A DNA stretch of 17,160 nucleotides, taken from the NCBI GenBank assembly GCA_016839875.1, contig JAEOTK010000183.1, positions 1 to 17,160 on the forward strand, given 5' to 3'. This stretch comes from Candidatus Heimdallarchaeota archaeon. GTDB lineage: Archaea > Asgardarchaeota > Heimdallarchaeia > Heimdallarchaeales > Heimdallarchaeaceae. The notes beneath the pieces were generated by a model, which was not told the origin of the DNA, searched no databases, and was given only the letters and a program-made list of their open reading frames with translations. This document shows positions 1 to 7,489 of the stretch, piece after piece; positions within the stretch are counted from its first letter, which is position 1; each line of letters opens with the position of its first letter. Position numbers and translations under genes: made by a program.

Positions 1-1
1 A

Positions 2-700
2 TCAGGTATAAGTCCTACTATGCAACAAGTCAATATTCTACAAGAAACACTATCAGATGTTTCAACTCCTGTTGTTATTATTTCAGATGATGCTTATGAA
101 GGATTTGTTTATGAAACTGGAGCTATAAACTATTCAATTTTCCCTCATTTAATTGGTTTAAACGAAAATGTCATCGCAGTTAAATTAGATGGCGTTTCAA
201 AACGATATTGTGCCTATGGAGCAAGATTAGGAGCTCTAACAGTAGGATTTGGAAATGAGGTGGGAGAAGAAACCAAGAATACAATGAGAGAAGTTTTGGC
301 AAAAGTAACAAGATCAACTATTTCAAATTCACCTCGTGGAATCCAAGAAGCAGTTGTGAATGTTCTATCTGATCCAGCCAAGAAAAGCAAAATTCAACAG
401 GAAAGAAAAAATGTTCTCGAAATTCTTTCAAGAAGATATAATATTATCAAAAAGCATGCCTCAGAAATAGAGGATGAAACATTGTATCCAGTTGAATTTA
501 ATTCTGGTTTCTTCAGCTATTTCCTTCTAAAGAATAATCTTTCTGCTACAGATATAAGCAACAAATTATTGAACAAAGGATTAGGCACAGTACCATTTGA
601 AAATAAGAGTAACGGATTGAATGGAATAAGACTAGCTTTTTGTTCGATTGCTGATGAAGATATTGAAAAAGCTCTAGATCTGCTATATTCAATCAATTAG
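2..700 (+). CDS. PLP-dependent class I/II aminotransferase, C-terminal part (5' end outside the window)
   Basis: The frame is open from base 2, so the ATG at 20 is internal and the gene begins upstream. Residues are counted from that ATG. A D-D-A-Y motif (residues 23-26) matches the Asp and Tyr that contact the PLP ring in fold-type I aminotransferases. S-K-R-Y at 60-63, followed by G-A-R-L-G at 67-71, is the Schiff-base lysine (K61) region. N-G-I-R-L-A-F near 201-207 supplies the arginine (R204) that binds the substrate carboxylate. The G-I-S-P-T just before the ATG fits the usual N-P-T-G-x-x-x family segment. The enzyme should be a soluble cytosolic aspartate/aromatic/alanine-type transaminase; the substrate cannot be told. 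A T-rich tract follows the stop. Confidence 0.88.
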   Translation, partial: SGISPTMQQVNILQETLSDVSTPVVIISDDAYEGFVYETGAINYSIFPHLIGLNENVIAVKLDGVSKRYCAYGARLGALTVGFGNEVGEETKNTMREVLAKVTRSTISNSPRGIQEAVVNVLSDPAKKSKIQQERKNVLEILSRRYNIIKKHASEIEDETLYPVEFNSGFFSYFLLKNNLSATDISNKLLNKGLGTVPFENKSNGLNGIRLAFCSIADEDIEKALDLLYSIN

Positions 701-765
701 TTTCTTCATTATTTCTTTTTCACAGAAACATGGAAAAAATAATAAATAGAAAAAGAGAAGGGAAA
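701..765. terminator. T-rich tracts between convergent genes
   Basis: The gap between the convergent aminotransferase and plsY genes has a pyrimidine-rich T tract on the plus strand (701-721) and an A-rich stretch (733-756) that is T-rich on the minus strand. Archaeal termination commonly uses T-tracts without a hairpin, so both transcripts probably end here. No strong stem is visible. Confidence 0.5.
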
Positions 766-766
766 G

Positions 767-1507
767 TTATTTCAATACTTCATCTGCTTTTCCGAAGAAA
801 ATCTTGTATAGTTTCATCTTCTTGGCTTCACCAGTTTTTATCTTCATGAAGTTCTCTTTCTGTCTTGTTAGAACTACTAAGGTTATTGCAAACATTGTTA
901 CCATTGCAATAATACCAAACTGAGGTCCCAAAGCATTTGGATCCTGAACCATTTCCATCGGAGAAACAAACCACGGTATATATGCCCAAGCGAGTAGAAT
1001 AACTCCCATTACTATGAAACTAACAATATATGCTATTGCACTATACATAATAATTGAACCTAGAAGGAAGTATAGAACTAACCACACTGCTAAGAAAATA
1101 GGATTGAAGAAAATCATTGATCCTAAAGTAGAAGCTACACCTTTTCCTCCTGGTCCCAATAACCATATTGGCCAATTGTGTCCAAGAATTGCAGCAGGTC
1201 CTGCAAAGCATATTACCCATGGATCACCTTTTGCGAACGCATATGAGATATATACTGCTAACCACATTGCGAAGAATCCTTTTAACATATCTAAGACTGC
1301 AACTGTGATTCCCATTGTATACGCTAATCCATTTGATTTCTCTTCAGTTTTGAAAGCCCTAATTACGTTTCTTCCACCAACGTTTTTAGATCCTATGGTT
1401 CGAATGTCTAAACCTTTCAGAAATAGTTTAACAACAAGGAAAGCAAAAGGGATTGACCCAAGAAGATAACCTAAGAAAGCTGCCCAAACAACATCGACTG
1501 TTATCAT
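767..1507 (-). CDS. plsY: PlsY-like glycerol-3-phosphate acyltransferase family membrane protein
   Basis: This polytopic membrane protein of 246 residues has the PlsY motifs in order: G-S-I-P at 17-20; a glycine-rich cytoplasmic loop at 39-50 (GSKNVGGRNVIR, where bacterial PlsY has GSGNxGATNxxR); G-H-N-W-P at 109-113; and G-P-G-G-K-G-V-A-S at 118-126. In bacteria PlsY moves an acyl group from acyl-phosphate to sn-glycerol-3-phosphate. The protein is longer than the usual roughly 200 residues, with extra sequence between the last membrane segments and a basic C-terminal tail. It lies 40 bp downstream of the HGSNAT-like gene on the same strand, but a TTTTTAAA box at the right spacing before the ATG suggests its own leaderless transcript. 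Family assignment is firm. The acceptor is uncertain, because archaeal lipids are normally ether-linked on glycerol-1-phosphate. Confidence 0.85.
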   Translation of the reverse strand: MITVDVVWAAFLGYLLGSIPFAFLVVKLFLKGLDIRTIGSKNVGGRNVIRAFKTEEKSNGLAYTMGITVAVLDMLKGFFAMWLAVYISYAFAKGDPWVICFAGPAAILGHNWPIWLLGPGGKGVASTLGSMIFFNPIFLAVWLVLYFLLGSIIMYSAIAYIVSFIVMGVILLAWAYIPWFVSPMEMVQDPNALGPQFGIIAMVTMFAITLVVLTRQKENFMKIKTGEAKKMKLYKIFFGKADEVLK

Positions 1508-1529
1508 AAAAGCTTTTCATGCAAACTTC

Positions 1530-1537
1530 TTTAAAAA
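1530..1537 (-). promoter_or_regulatory. TATA box for plsY
   Basis: TTTTTAAA on the minus strand lies 23-30 bp before the ATG, the spacing of a leaderless archaeal promoter. It lies in the short gap after the upstream gene. Confidence 0.5.
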
Positions 1538-1547
1538 CTTTGTTCGA

Positions 1548-2981
1548 TTATTTTATCAATTCAAAATTAATCCACTGAACCTTATTCATCATAAGATCAA
1601 CATTCAATCTGATCGATTTTTGCCTGGTTATTAAACTCTGTAATCTTATCATGAACCATTCAAAAGATCCAGTAAAATTAACTTTTTTCCACAGCCATAT
1701 GAGCAATTCATAAAACACAATCACAACGAAAGAAACTAGCAATACCCAAGCTAATCCTTCTATTCCTTGAAATATATCATCATGCATGAAATTAAAGGAA
1801 GTGAATCTTCCTGCAATTAATTGCAAAAATGACCTCGGTGCAAACACAAAGAGATCTAGACAGAAGATTGATAAGGAAACCATCCCCCATAATCGAAAGT
1901 GCTTAACTATTCTGTTATTTGCAAATTTCGTTGCTTTTCCTCTAAATTCAAAAAGCCAAAGACATAGCGTAACCAATCCTACCTCTCCTCCTAGGTCAAT
2001 CAAATAAGTTGGAATTGCTGGAGGTTTTTCAACAAAAGTGAAACGAACTCCAGAAACTGCTAAGATTACTCCTAGTCCAATAATAGAAATTGATGCTAAT
2101 CCTGCTTTCAGTGGAAATCTTTTAGGAGGTTTAGGTTTTGCCAAAGAAATCCCTATCATTGAACCGATCATTGATGTAGCTAGAAATGGAAAGACTGGTT
2201 CATTTTCTGCAGAAAGGATTGCAAGAATCCAAGTTTTGAAAGATGCATTAGCAGTAGCCACATGATGATTAGGCCAACCTGTAAATGCTCTATTTTCAGC
2301 TGTTACTGGAATGCTATTTACATCCGGTATTATCCAATCCATTTGACCAACCGAATTGTGGAGGAAGGGAGTAGAAGTGATAATGATAACAGCTAAACTA
2401 CCATAGATTATCAAGTTTCTAAGGTATTTATCATGACCATCTTTTAACATCAAGAGGTAATGGATAACTCCATTGATAACTAAGCACCAACCAATAATCT
2501 GAAGTGGTTTCATCTCAAATAAAGAACTCCTGAGAGGATAAGTATTGGTCCAATCACCAGATTTGATTACTTGACCAAAATATCCCCAATAAAAGAATGC
2601 TTCTCTAATGTATCCAAGTATGATTGTTGCGAAACCAGTTAAGAGCTGTTTAGACACAATTTTACGTTTCTGAACTAATGAACTAGCTTTCTTAGTCATA
2701 ATGTAGGAGTTAACAATAGAAGAGAGAAGAATAAAGAATCCTACCCACAATGCAAAGTAGCCAAGTATACCTGCTATAATGAGAAATGGGATGGGAAAAT
2801 CTAGAATTTGAGACTGATCTTCAAGAAGCCAAGTATGATCGTACATATGATGAAAAGTATGAATGAAAACAACGAAGAAAATTGCTATACCTCTTAGAAA
2901 ATCTAAAGATGCGATTCTTTTAACTTCTTTTGATTCTCCTTCTTTGATTTCATCGTCTAATCTCAATGCTGTAGAATTCAA
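1548..2981 (-). CDS. HGSNAT/DUF1624-like polytopic membrane acyltransferase
   Basis: The protein has 477 residues with about ten hydrophobic segments. The N-terminal signature R-I-A-S-L-D-F-L-R-G-I-A-I (residues 22-34), running into a first membrane helix that ends I-H-T-F-H-H (40-45), is typical of the heparan-alpha-glucosaminide N-acetyltransferase/DUF1624 and acyltransferase-3 superfamily. These transfer acetyl groups from acetyl-CoA across the membrane to surface sugars or lipids; the histidines after helix 1 are the likely catalytic ones. A later F-P-F-L-A-T-S-M-I-G segment resembles the DUF1624/DUF418 pattern more than acyltransferase-3. The start is TTG, 7 nt after an AGGAG SD (2989-2993), and no early in-frame ATG exists. 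The acceptor is unknown; surface glycan decoration is an inference. Confidence 0.68.
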   Translation of the reverse strand: MNSTALRLDDEIKEGESKEVKRIASLDFLRGIAIFFVVFIHTFHHMYDHTWLLEDQSQILDFPIPFLIIAGILGYFALWVGFFILLSSIVNSYIMTKKASSLVQKRKIVSKQLLTGFATIILGYIREAFFYWGYFGQVIKSGDWTNTYPLRSSLFEMKPLQIIGWCLVINGVIHYLLMLKDGHDKYLRNLIIYGSLAVIIITSTPFLHNSVGQMDWIIPDVNSIPVTAENRAFTGWPNHHVATANASFKTWILAILSAENEPVFPFLATSMIGSMIGISLAKPKPPKRFPLKAGLASISIIGLGVILAVSGVRFTFVEKPPAIPTYLIDLGGEVGLVTLCLWLFEFRGKATKFANNRIVKHFRLWGMVSLSIFCLDLFVFAPRSFLQLIAGRFTSFNFMHDDIFQGIEGLAWVLLVSFVVIVFYELLIWLWKKVNFTGSFEWFMIRLQSLITRQKSIRLNVDLMMNKVQWINFELIK

Positions 2982-2988
2982 GCTTAAG

Positions 2989-3014
2989 CTCCTAGAATAA
3001 TCCGAATATAAATA
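2989..3014 (-). promoter_or_regulatory. TATA-like box and AGGAG ribosome site for the HGSNAT-like gene
   Basis: On the minus strand AGGAG (2993-2989) lies 7 nt before the TTG codon and decides that start. An AT-rich box (AATATTTATATT, about 3005-3016) lies 24-35 bp before the start. If that box is used, transcription would begin very near or inside the ribosome site, so a second AT-rich element further upstream (3018-3023) may be the real one. Confidence 0.4.
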
Positions 3015-3070
3015 TTGTATAACTGTCTATTAAATTTTACTTAATTTATGATTATGAAATTTTTGGAGAT

Positions 3071-3080
3071 ATACTTTTAA
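3071..3080 (+). promoter_or_regulatory. TATA box for the tandem GNAT gene
   Basis: ATACTTTTAA lies 25-34 bp before the ATG at 3105, and no SD is present, so the transcript is probably leaderless. Confidence 0.5.
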
Positions 3081-3104
3081 TTCTAAATCCGATTACTTAA
3101 ATTC

Positions 3105-3923
3105 ATGTTAGAAGAAGAACAGGGAATACTTGATGCTATTGAATATTCTCCATTTATGTACTCAGGAGTAGAAGGAGTTATGGAAGTATATGAGCATAGA
3201 TATGTAAAGGGTATAATTACTCCTTCAATAGCTACAGTAGAATTGAATAAGGTTGGAATGGCTAGAATCCCCGATAATGCTGTAGAAGAAACTATTGAAG
3301 AAGTTGTGAATTATTTTTCAAAACAAGGAGTAAATTCTATAGGATGGATGCTTTCTCCTCAATCTTTACCTAAAAACTTGGCTTCTAAGCTGGAGGATTT
3401 TGGATTTCAGATAGAGATTCCTGTCTGGGGAATGACAAGATCAATAGAAGAGCAATTGGAAATCTCTGTATCTGATGAATTTGAGTTTCAATTCTATAAT
3501 AACGAGGAAGCTATTGACCAATTAAAACGAGAGGAAGTTCTTAGAATGGGAGAAAAAGCCTATGGATTTCCAGAAGGAGCAGGAATAGTGTACCGTTTAT
3601 TATTTGAAGGGCTTAAGACAGATAAATTTTCTTTGTATGTAGCTTATGAGAAAGAAGAGAATAAACCTGTTGCATATAGTGCAATTTTCTATATTCCAGA
3701 AACAAAGATAGCACGTTTGAGTGGTGCAGCAACATTACAAGAATATAGAGGTAAAGGAATCTACTCAGGCATGTTAAAACTAAGGTATGATCAAGCTAAA
3801 AGGGATGGGATAGAAAATTTAGTACTTCAAGCAATGGAAGCAACTTCAGCTCCTATAGCAGCAAAGTATGGTTTCAAAAAAGTCTGTGAATTACCTTATT
3901 ATGTCTGGAAAATAGAGAAGTAA
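3105..3923 (+). CDS. GNAT-family N-acetyltransferase with a degenerate N-terminal half
   Basis: The C-terminal part of this 272-residue protein (about 125-272) is a GNAT domain. The acetyl-CoA pyrophosphate loop is E-Y-R-G-K-G-I-Y-S-G-M (213-223), preceded by the usual beta-4 strand (I-A-R-L-S-G-A-A, 202-209), and followed by Y-G-F-K-K-V (255-260), the late GNAT strand found in many members. Residues 60-115 contain a second GNAT-like pattern (...L-E-D-F-G-F-Q-I, 96-103) without an R/Q-x-x-G-x-G/A loop, so the N-terminal half looks like a non-catalytic GNAT repeat. The substrate (small-molecule amine, peptide or protein) cannot be read. It is transcribed divergently from the HGSNAT-like gene and lies 65 bp before another GNAT gene with its own promoter. 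Confidence 0.82.
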   Translation: MLEEEQGILDAIEYSPFMYSGVEGVMEVYEHRYVKGIITPSIATVELNKVGMARIPDNAVEETIEEVVNYFSKQGVNSIGWMLSPQSLPKNLASKLEDFGFQIEIPVWGMTRSIEEQLEISVSDEFEFQFYNNEEAIDQLKREEVLRMGEKAYGFPEGAGIVYRLLFEGLKTDKFSLYVAYEKEENKPVAYSAIFYIPETKIARLSGAATLQEYRGKGIYSGMLKLRYDQAKRDGIENLVLQAMEATSAPIAAKYGFKKVCELPYYVWKIEK

Positions 3924-3960
3924 GCCATTAGCAAGATATAATTCAAAACAGAAACAAAAG

Positions 3961-3968
3961 TTAAATAA
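3961..3968 (+). promoter_or_regulatory. TATA box for the Eis-like gene
   Basis: TTAAATAA, preceded by a purine-rich BRE-like GAAACAAAAG, lies 21-28 bp before the ATG at 3989. The transcript is likely leaderless and separate from the gene upstream. Confidence 0.5.
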
Positions 3969-3988
3969 TTTCTTGAAATTATATTTCT

Positions 3989-5179
3989 ATGCTCAAGGAA
4001 ATCAAAAGTGAGGAAGATATCAAACAAGCAGCTAAATTAGCTGAAATATCTTTTCATATGTTGAATTATGAACAGAATCTAGAGTTTCTCAAAGGTAATA
4101 AGGAATTTGATTTTATTGGCTTCTTTGATGAAAACAAATTACTAGCAGCTGCTGGAGCATATGATTTTCAAATCTTCATCCGTGATAGATTATTTAGCTG
4201 TGCTGGTATTGCAGGAGTTATGACAGATCCAATACACAGAAAAAAAGGATATGTCAGAAAGTTGATGACAGAACTTGTAAAGAAGAAATATTCTGAAGGA
4301 TATGAACTCACAAGTTTATGGCCATTTGATCATGGATTCTATCAGAAATTTGGATATGAAAGTTGTGATAAAATCATCTCATACAAGTTTTCACCTTCTG
4401 ATATCAAGCAATCTCTCAAAGTTGAGGATGGAGTCAAAATTCGAGAATCTACAGGAGAAAATGATTACCCCATTCTAGATAAAATAGCTAGAAACGCTTT
4501 AAACAAATATACGAGAATAATTGGAAAAATAGATGCATGGTTTCTTAGAAGTTCAAGTGCTGGTTATAAGCCTTACATCTTTGAAAGAGAGAACAATCCA
4601 GTAGGATACATTATTTTGAAATTCAAAAAACCCAAACCAAATGAATGGGGAACAAATATACAAGTTCAAGATATAGCTTATAATGATCTAGTGACTAAGC
4701 ATTCTATATTTGCTTTTCTTAGAAATTTTGAAAGTGATATAGGTAATATCTTTGTTACATTACCTTATCAAGAGGAAATGATGAGTTACTTGAAAGTTGT
4801 CAAAGAAGAACATAAGTATTCAATGTGGCCACATATGTGTAGAATACTTGATGTAAAGGTAACTCTAGAAAAACTGAGTTTTTCAGACAAGATTGACGCT
4901 ACATTGTATGCAAATCTTCAAGATGAATTGATTGAAGAAAACAATGGTTTCTGGAAGTTTACTGTAAAAGAAGGAAAGTGCTCTGCTCAGAAAGTTGAAA
5001 ATGAAAAAGTAGCTGATATTGATGTTTTGGAGTTAAATATCAGACAACTAACTCAGCTTATAGTTGGTGTCAAAACAATCACCTCAATATTTGAGTCTGA
5101 AATAAAAAAAATTCCTACAAAATGGTTGGAGAAAAATCTATTTCCAGAAAGACCATGTAAAGCAGGAATCAGTTACTGA
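3989..5179 (+). CDS. Eis-like GNAT acetyltransferase with C-terminal SCP2-like domain
   Basis: Length (396 residues) and layout match the Eis family: an N-terminal GNAT domain, a second GNAT-like region, and a C-terminal sterol-carrier-protein-2-like fold (about 290-396). Visible motifs are V-M-T-D-P (77-81), the acetyl-CoA loop H-R-K-K-G-Y-V-R-K-L-M (83-93), and F-Y-Q-K-F-G-Y-E (117-124), equivalent to the I-Y-G-R-F-G-Y of mycobacterial Eis, whose Tyr acts as a catalytic acid. The chain ends in an aromatic residue (I-S-Y), as in Eis, where the terminal carboxylate lies in the active site. Eis enzymes acetylate amines on aminoglycosides, polyamines or lysines, usually as hexamers; the archaeal substrate is unknown. 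No signal peptide is present. There is no SD, consistent with a leaderless message. Confidence 0.85.
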   Translation: MLKEIKSEEDIKQAAKLAEISFHMLNYEQNLEFLKGNKEFDFIGFFDENKLLAAAGAYDFQIFIRDRLFSCAGIAGVMTDPIHRKKGYVRKLMTELVKKKYSEGYELTSLWPFDHGFYQKFGYESCDKIISYKFSPSDIKQSLKVEDGVKIRESTGENDYPILDKIARNALNKYTRIIGKIDAWFLRSSSAGYKPYIFERENNPVGYIILKFKKPKPNEWGTNIQVQDIAYNDLVTKHSIFAFLRNFESDIGNIFVTLPYQEEMMSYLKVVKEEHKYSMWPHMCRILDVKVTLEKLSFSDKIDATLYANLQDELIEENNGFWKFTVKEGKCSAQKVENEKVADIDVLELNIRQLTQLIVGVKTITSIFESEIKKIPTKWLEKNLFPERPCKAGISY

Positions 5180-5203
5180 GCCTTGGAGAATTCATTCAGT
5201 AAG

Positions 5204-5213
5204 ATATATATAC
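5204..5213 (+). promoter_or_regulatory. TATA box for the 143-residue protein gene
   Basis: ATATATATAC lies 23-32 bp before the ATG at 5236 with no ribosome site between, again a leaderless arrangement. Confidence 0.5.
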
Positions 5214-5235
5214 AAATTCTTGCTATACTCTAAAC

Positions 5236-5667
5236 ATGTCTGACGCAGATATAAATGAGTTAGAGAACTTTCTTGCACCTTTTGCATTGAAGAGATTTGA
5301 TTTTGGTAGCTACACTACTAATATGCCTATGGGAAGATTTGCTCAAAAAATGGCAAAGAGTATGATGGGAGATTGGATCACAAATTATGTTACTTGGTTG
5401 GTTAGAGCTTTTGTTCGATGTCTATTCAATATTGCAGATGAAATCTACTTGAAAGACTTAGCTGCAATCACTCTAGCAGAAGCAAGCTATATGGCTGGAA
5501 TTGGTCCTTTTGGCCCGTTCCAACAGCAAATGGGAGCTGGATCTGATAGATCTGGGAGTGAGATTCAGATGGAAGCAGAGATACATGTTTGGTTGCTTCA
5601 TCTACAAGAGGAAGGAAAATTACCTGGAATCTATGAAAGGTTTACTGGAAGATATTTTATAAAATAG
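5236..5667 (+). CDS. Unrecognised 143-residue protein
   Basis: I do not recognise a family. The protein starts with an acidic, probably helical segment (S-D-A-D-I-N-E-L-E-N-F-L, 2-13). A hydrophobic/aromatic helix follows at about 47-65 (rich in W, V, F and with R-A-F-V-R-C), then a G-P-F-G-P-F turn (90-94 region), a polar linker G-A-G-S-D-R-S-G-S-E (100-109), and a C-terminal helix E-I-H-V-W-L-L-H-L-Q-E-E-G-K-L. The helix is amphipathic and carries Arg, so it is more likely a buried or membrane-associated helix than a transmembrane span. Codon use resembles the neighbours. It has its own TATA box and an apparent shared terminator with the convergent hydrolase gene, which supports it being a real gene. 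Confidence 0.75.
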   Translation: MSDADINELENFLAPFALKRFDFGSYTTNMPMGRFAQKMAKSMMGDWITNYVTWLVRAFVRCLFNIADEIYLKDLAAITLAEASYMAGIGPFGPFQQQMGAGSDRSGSEIQMEAEIHVWLLHLQEEGKLPGIYERFTGRYFIK

Positions 5668-5668
5668 T

Positions 5669-5702
5669 AAAATGAAAGTGAGAAAAATCTAATTTTCATT
5701 TT
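5669..5702. terminator. Bidirectional hairpin terminator
   Basis: AAAATGAAA (5669-5677) and TTTCATTTT (5694-5702) form a perfect 9-bp inverted repeat in the 34-bp gap between convergent genes. T-runs follow on the plus strand and also when read on the minus strand, so it could end both transcripts. Confidence 0.55.
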
Positions 5703-7435
5703 TAATCTATTTTTTGTGCTTTAGCCACTGTAGCCATTGCTATATACATAAATTCTGAAACATTACCTTTTTCATCTTCGATGAATTTAATTTGAACTTC
5801 TTCTGCATTCTTTAATTTGAATCTTGATCCTCTAGCAGGAATAAGTTCATTTATTGGTTGTTCAGCAAATCTTATTGTTAAGGTGTTTTCATCTTTTAAA
5901 GCAATTTTAACCTTAATAGTTGCTAATTCATATGTTCCAATAAGTTTTTTCAAGAATACCTTATCACTCAACTGTTCATCTGGAAGGCGTTCAAATTTAA
6001 CTGGTGGTGTTAAAGCTTCAATTTTAATTGTGAAACCCTCTATTTCGCCTGTTGAATCGAGTTGAAAGGTTAAAAGTTCTTTAATATCAAATCTCTCGTA
6101 GTCAAATTGGAACGTATCATAATGATAATGTTCTATTGTAAAAACTGCATCTCCAAATTTAATGATTAAATCCTCTTCTTTAGAATCGATAGTTATGATC
6201 CCATATCCTGGATGTTGATATTTTCCTGTATATTTATGTAATTCGAATGTTGGTTTAGTATCTGGGATTCTAAGTTCAAGAGATTTTTCTCCAGTTTCTC
6301 GATCCATTTTCCTGAATTGCTCTCTAATAGGATTAAAATTTCCATGCCAATCAACCTCTTTCAATCCTAGTAATTTATCAAAAACCATATATGTAAACAT
6401 TGGGGGAATTAAACTCCCTGATTTGTTAACAATCACTCCTACTGCAATTCCTTCATCAGGTATGAAACTCATTAATGATGATGAGCCATCAATACCCCCA
6501 CTATGACTAACAACTCTATATCCTCTATACATATATCCTCCCCAACCAAGAGCATATAAATTCAGTTTTAGCCATTTTTGTTTTGGTAGCCATGTATCCC
6601 ATCCTGAACCGGTTGATAGAACAAAAACTGGATTATGGGTTTGTTTGAGATTATCTGCAGAAACAAGGAGCTTTCCATCAACTTTACCATTACTCAAATG
6701 TAAGAGCATCCATTTACTCATATCATTGATGCTTGAATTAATACATCCTGCTCCTGCTCCTTCATCATTACTAACAAAATCACAACGTATTAATTCGTTT
6801 TGTCTTTCTTTATATGGTTTAGCATGATCTTCTTCCTTCTGAATATCGAAAATTGAAAAATAAGAATCATTCATTTCTAGAGGTTTGAAAATTCGAGTTT
6901 TAATAAATTCATTATAACTCATTCCCGATAGTCTTTCAATCACGATAGAAGACGCAAGATACATGAGGTTATTGTATTGAAAATTTGTGCGCATATCTCT
7001 ACTTAAATCTAAATGTGGAAGTCTTTCTAATACCTCACCATAAGTGAAATCAGTATTCATCCATACAAAATCGTGTCTAGGTAATCCAGACCTATGTGAA
7101 AGCATGTCAACAATGGTTATTCTATTTGCCACAACTTCATCCTTAAGATTAAATTCAGGAATATAGTTTCTTATAGGTTTATTCCATTCTAATTTTCCCT
7201 CATCAACAAGCATCGCAATAGCTGCACTAGTAAACGCCTTTGTACAAGAAGCTATAGGTTGAATTGTATCAGTTGTCATTTCAAGTTTGTTTTCAATATC
7301 TCTATATCCAACCGCATTGGAGTATATTACTTGGTTATCTTTAATGACAAAAACTGCAATTCCAGGTGTTTTCCAAGTTTCTAATAGATTCTGTAGAAAA
7401 TCATCCATTTCCTCAAATTTACTATGGGGTGACAT
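5702..7435 (-). CDS. Serine hydrolase, class C beta-lactamase/PBP fold, with C-terminal beta-barrel-like extension
   Basis: This 577-residue protein has all three active-site motifs of the family: S-C-T-K (S63 nucleophile, K66), Y-N-N (154-156) and H-S-G-G (311-314, in place of K-T-G). The order and spacing fit family S12/class C enzymes, which include D-amino-acid peptidases, esterases and PBP4*-like proteins; archaeal members are rarely true beta-lactamases. The catalytic domain ends near residue 365. The remainder (about 395-577) is beta-rich and resembles the DUF3471/lipocalin-like tails of these hydrolases (K-Y-T-G-K-Y-Q-H-P-G-Y-G). There is no signal peptide or lipobox, so the protein is predicted to be cytosolic. 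A second, shorter member of the family lies at 11740. The substrate is unknown. Confidence 0.88.
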   Translation of the reverse strand: MSPHSKFEEMDDFLQNLLETWKTPGIAVFVIKDNQVIYSNAVGYRDIENKLEMTTDTIQPIASCTKAFTSAAIAMLVDEGKLEWNKPIRNYIPEFNLKDEVVANRITIVDMLSHRSGLPRHDFVWMNTDFTYGEVLERLPHLDLSRDMRTNFQYNNLMYLASSIVIERLSGMSYNEFIKTRIFKPLEMNDSYFSIFDIQKEEDHAKPYKERQNELIRCDFVSNDEGAGAGCINSSINDMSKWMLLHLSNGKVDGKLLVSADNLKQTHNPVFVLSTGSGWDTWLPKQKWLKLNLYALGWGGYMYRGYRVVSHSGGIDGSSSLMSFIPDEGIAVGVIVNKSGSLIPPMFTYMVFDKLLGLKEVDWHGNFNPIREQFRKMDRETGEKSLELRIPDTKPTFELHKYTGKYQHPGYGIITIDSKEEDLIIKFGDAVFTIEHYHYDTFQFDYERFDIKELLTFQLDSTGEIEGFTIKIEALTPPVKFERLPDEQLSDKVFLKKLIGTYELATIKVKIALKDENTLTIRFAEQPINELIPARGSRFKLKNAEEVQIKFIEDEKGNVSEFMYIAMATVAKAQKID

Positions 7436-7456
7436 ACTTAATAAAAGATTTATTTC

Positions 7457-7465
7457 ATTAAAAAT
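7457..7465 (-). promoter_or_regulatory. TATA box for the 577-residue serine hydrolase
   Basis: ATTTTTAAT on the minus strand lies 22-30 bp before the ATG at 7435. The gap to the upstream recombinase gene is only 54 bp, so the hydrolase may be expressed independently of it. Confidence 0.45.
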
Positions 7466-7489
7466 CTATGGATGAATAAGAATGAAGAT

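Noticed and set aside
1014..1469. A 151-codon open frame on the plus strand
   Set aside because: It lies wholly antisense to plsY, is rich in residues expected from reverse-reading membrane codons, and has no promoter or ribosome site. The minus-strand frame carries clear family motifs.
767..1507. CDP-archaeol synthase (CarS), a membrane protein of archaeal lipid synthesis
   Set aside because: The G-S-I-P, G-S-K-N and G-P-G-G-K-G-V-A motifs in order are those of PlsY, and the length exceeds the usual CarS size.
1548..2981. Acyltransferase-3 (OafA-type) assignment for the membrane acyltransferase
   Set aside because: The R-G-I-A-I start fits both families, but the histidine cluster after helix 1 and the F-P-F-L-A-T-S-M-I-G segment fit HGSNAT/DUF1624/DUF418 better.
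5702..7435. Antibiotic-resistance beta-lactamase
   Set aside because: The S-x-x-K, Y-x-N and H-x-G motifs define the broad serine-hydrolase family. The protein has no export signal and a long C-terminal extension, so a resistance role is not supported.
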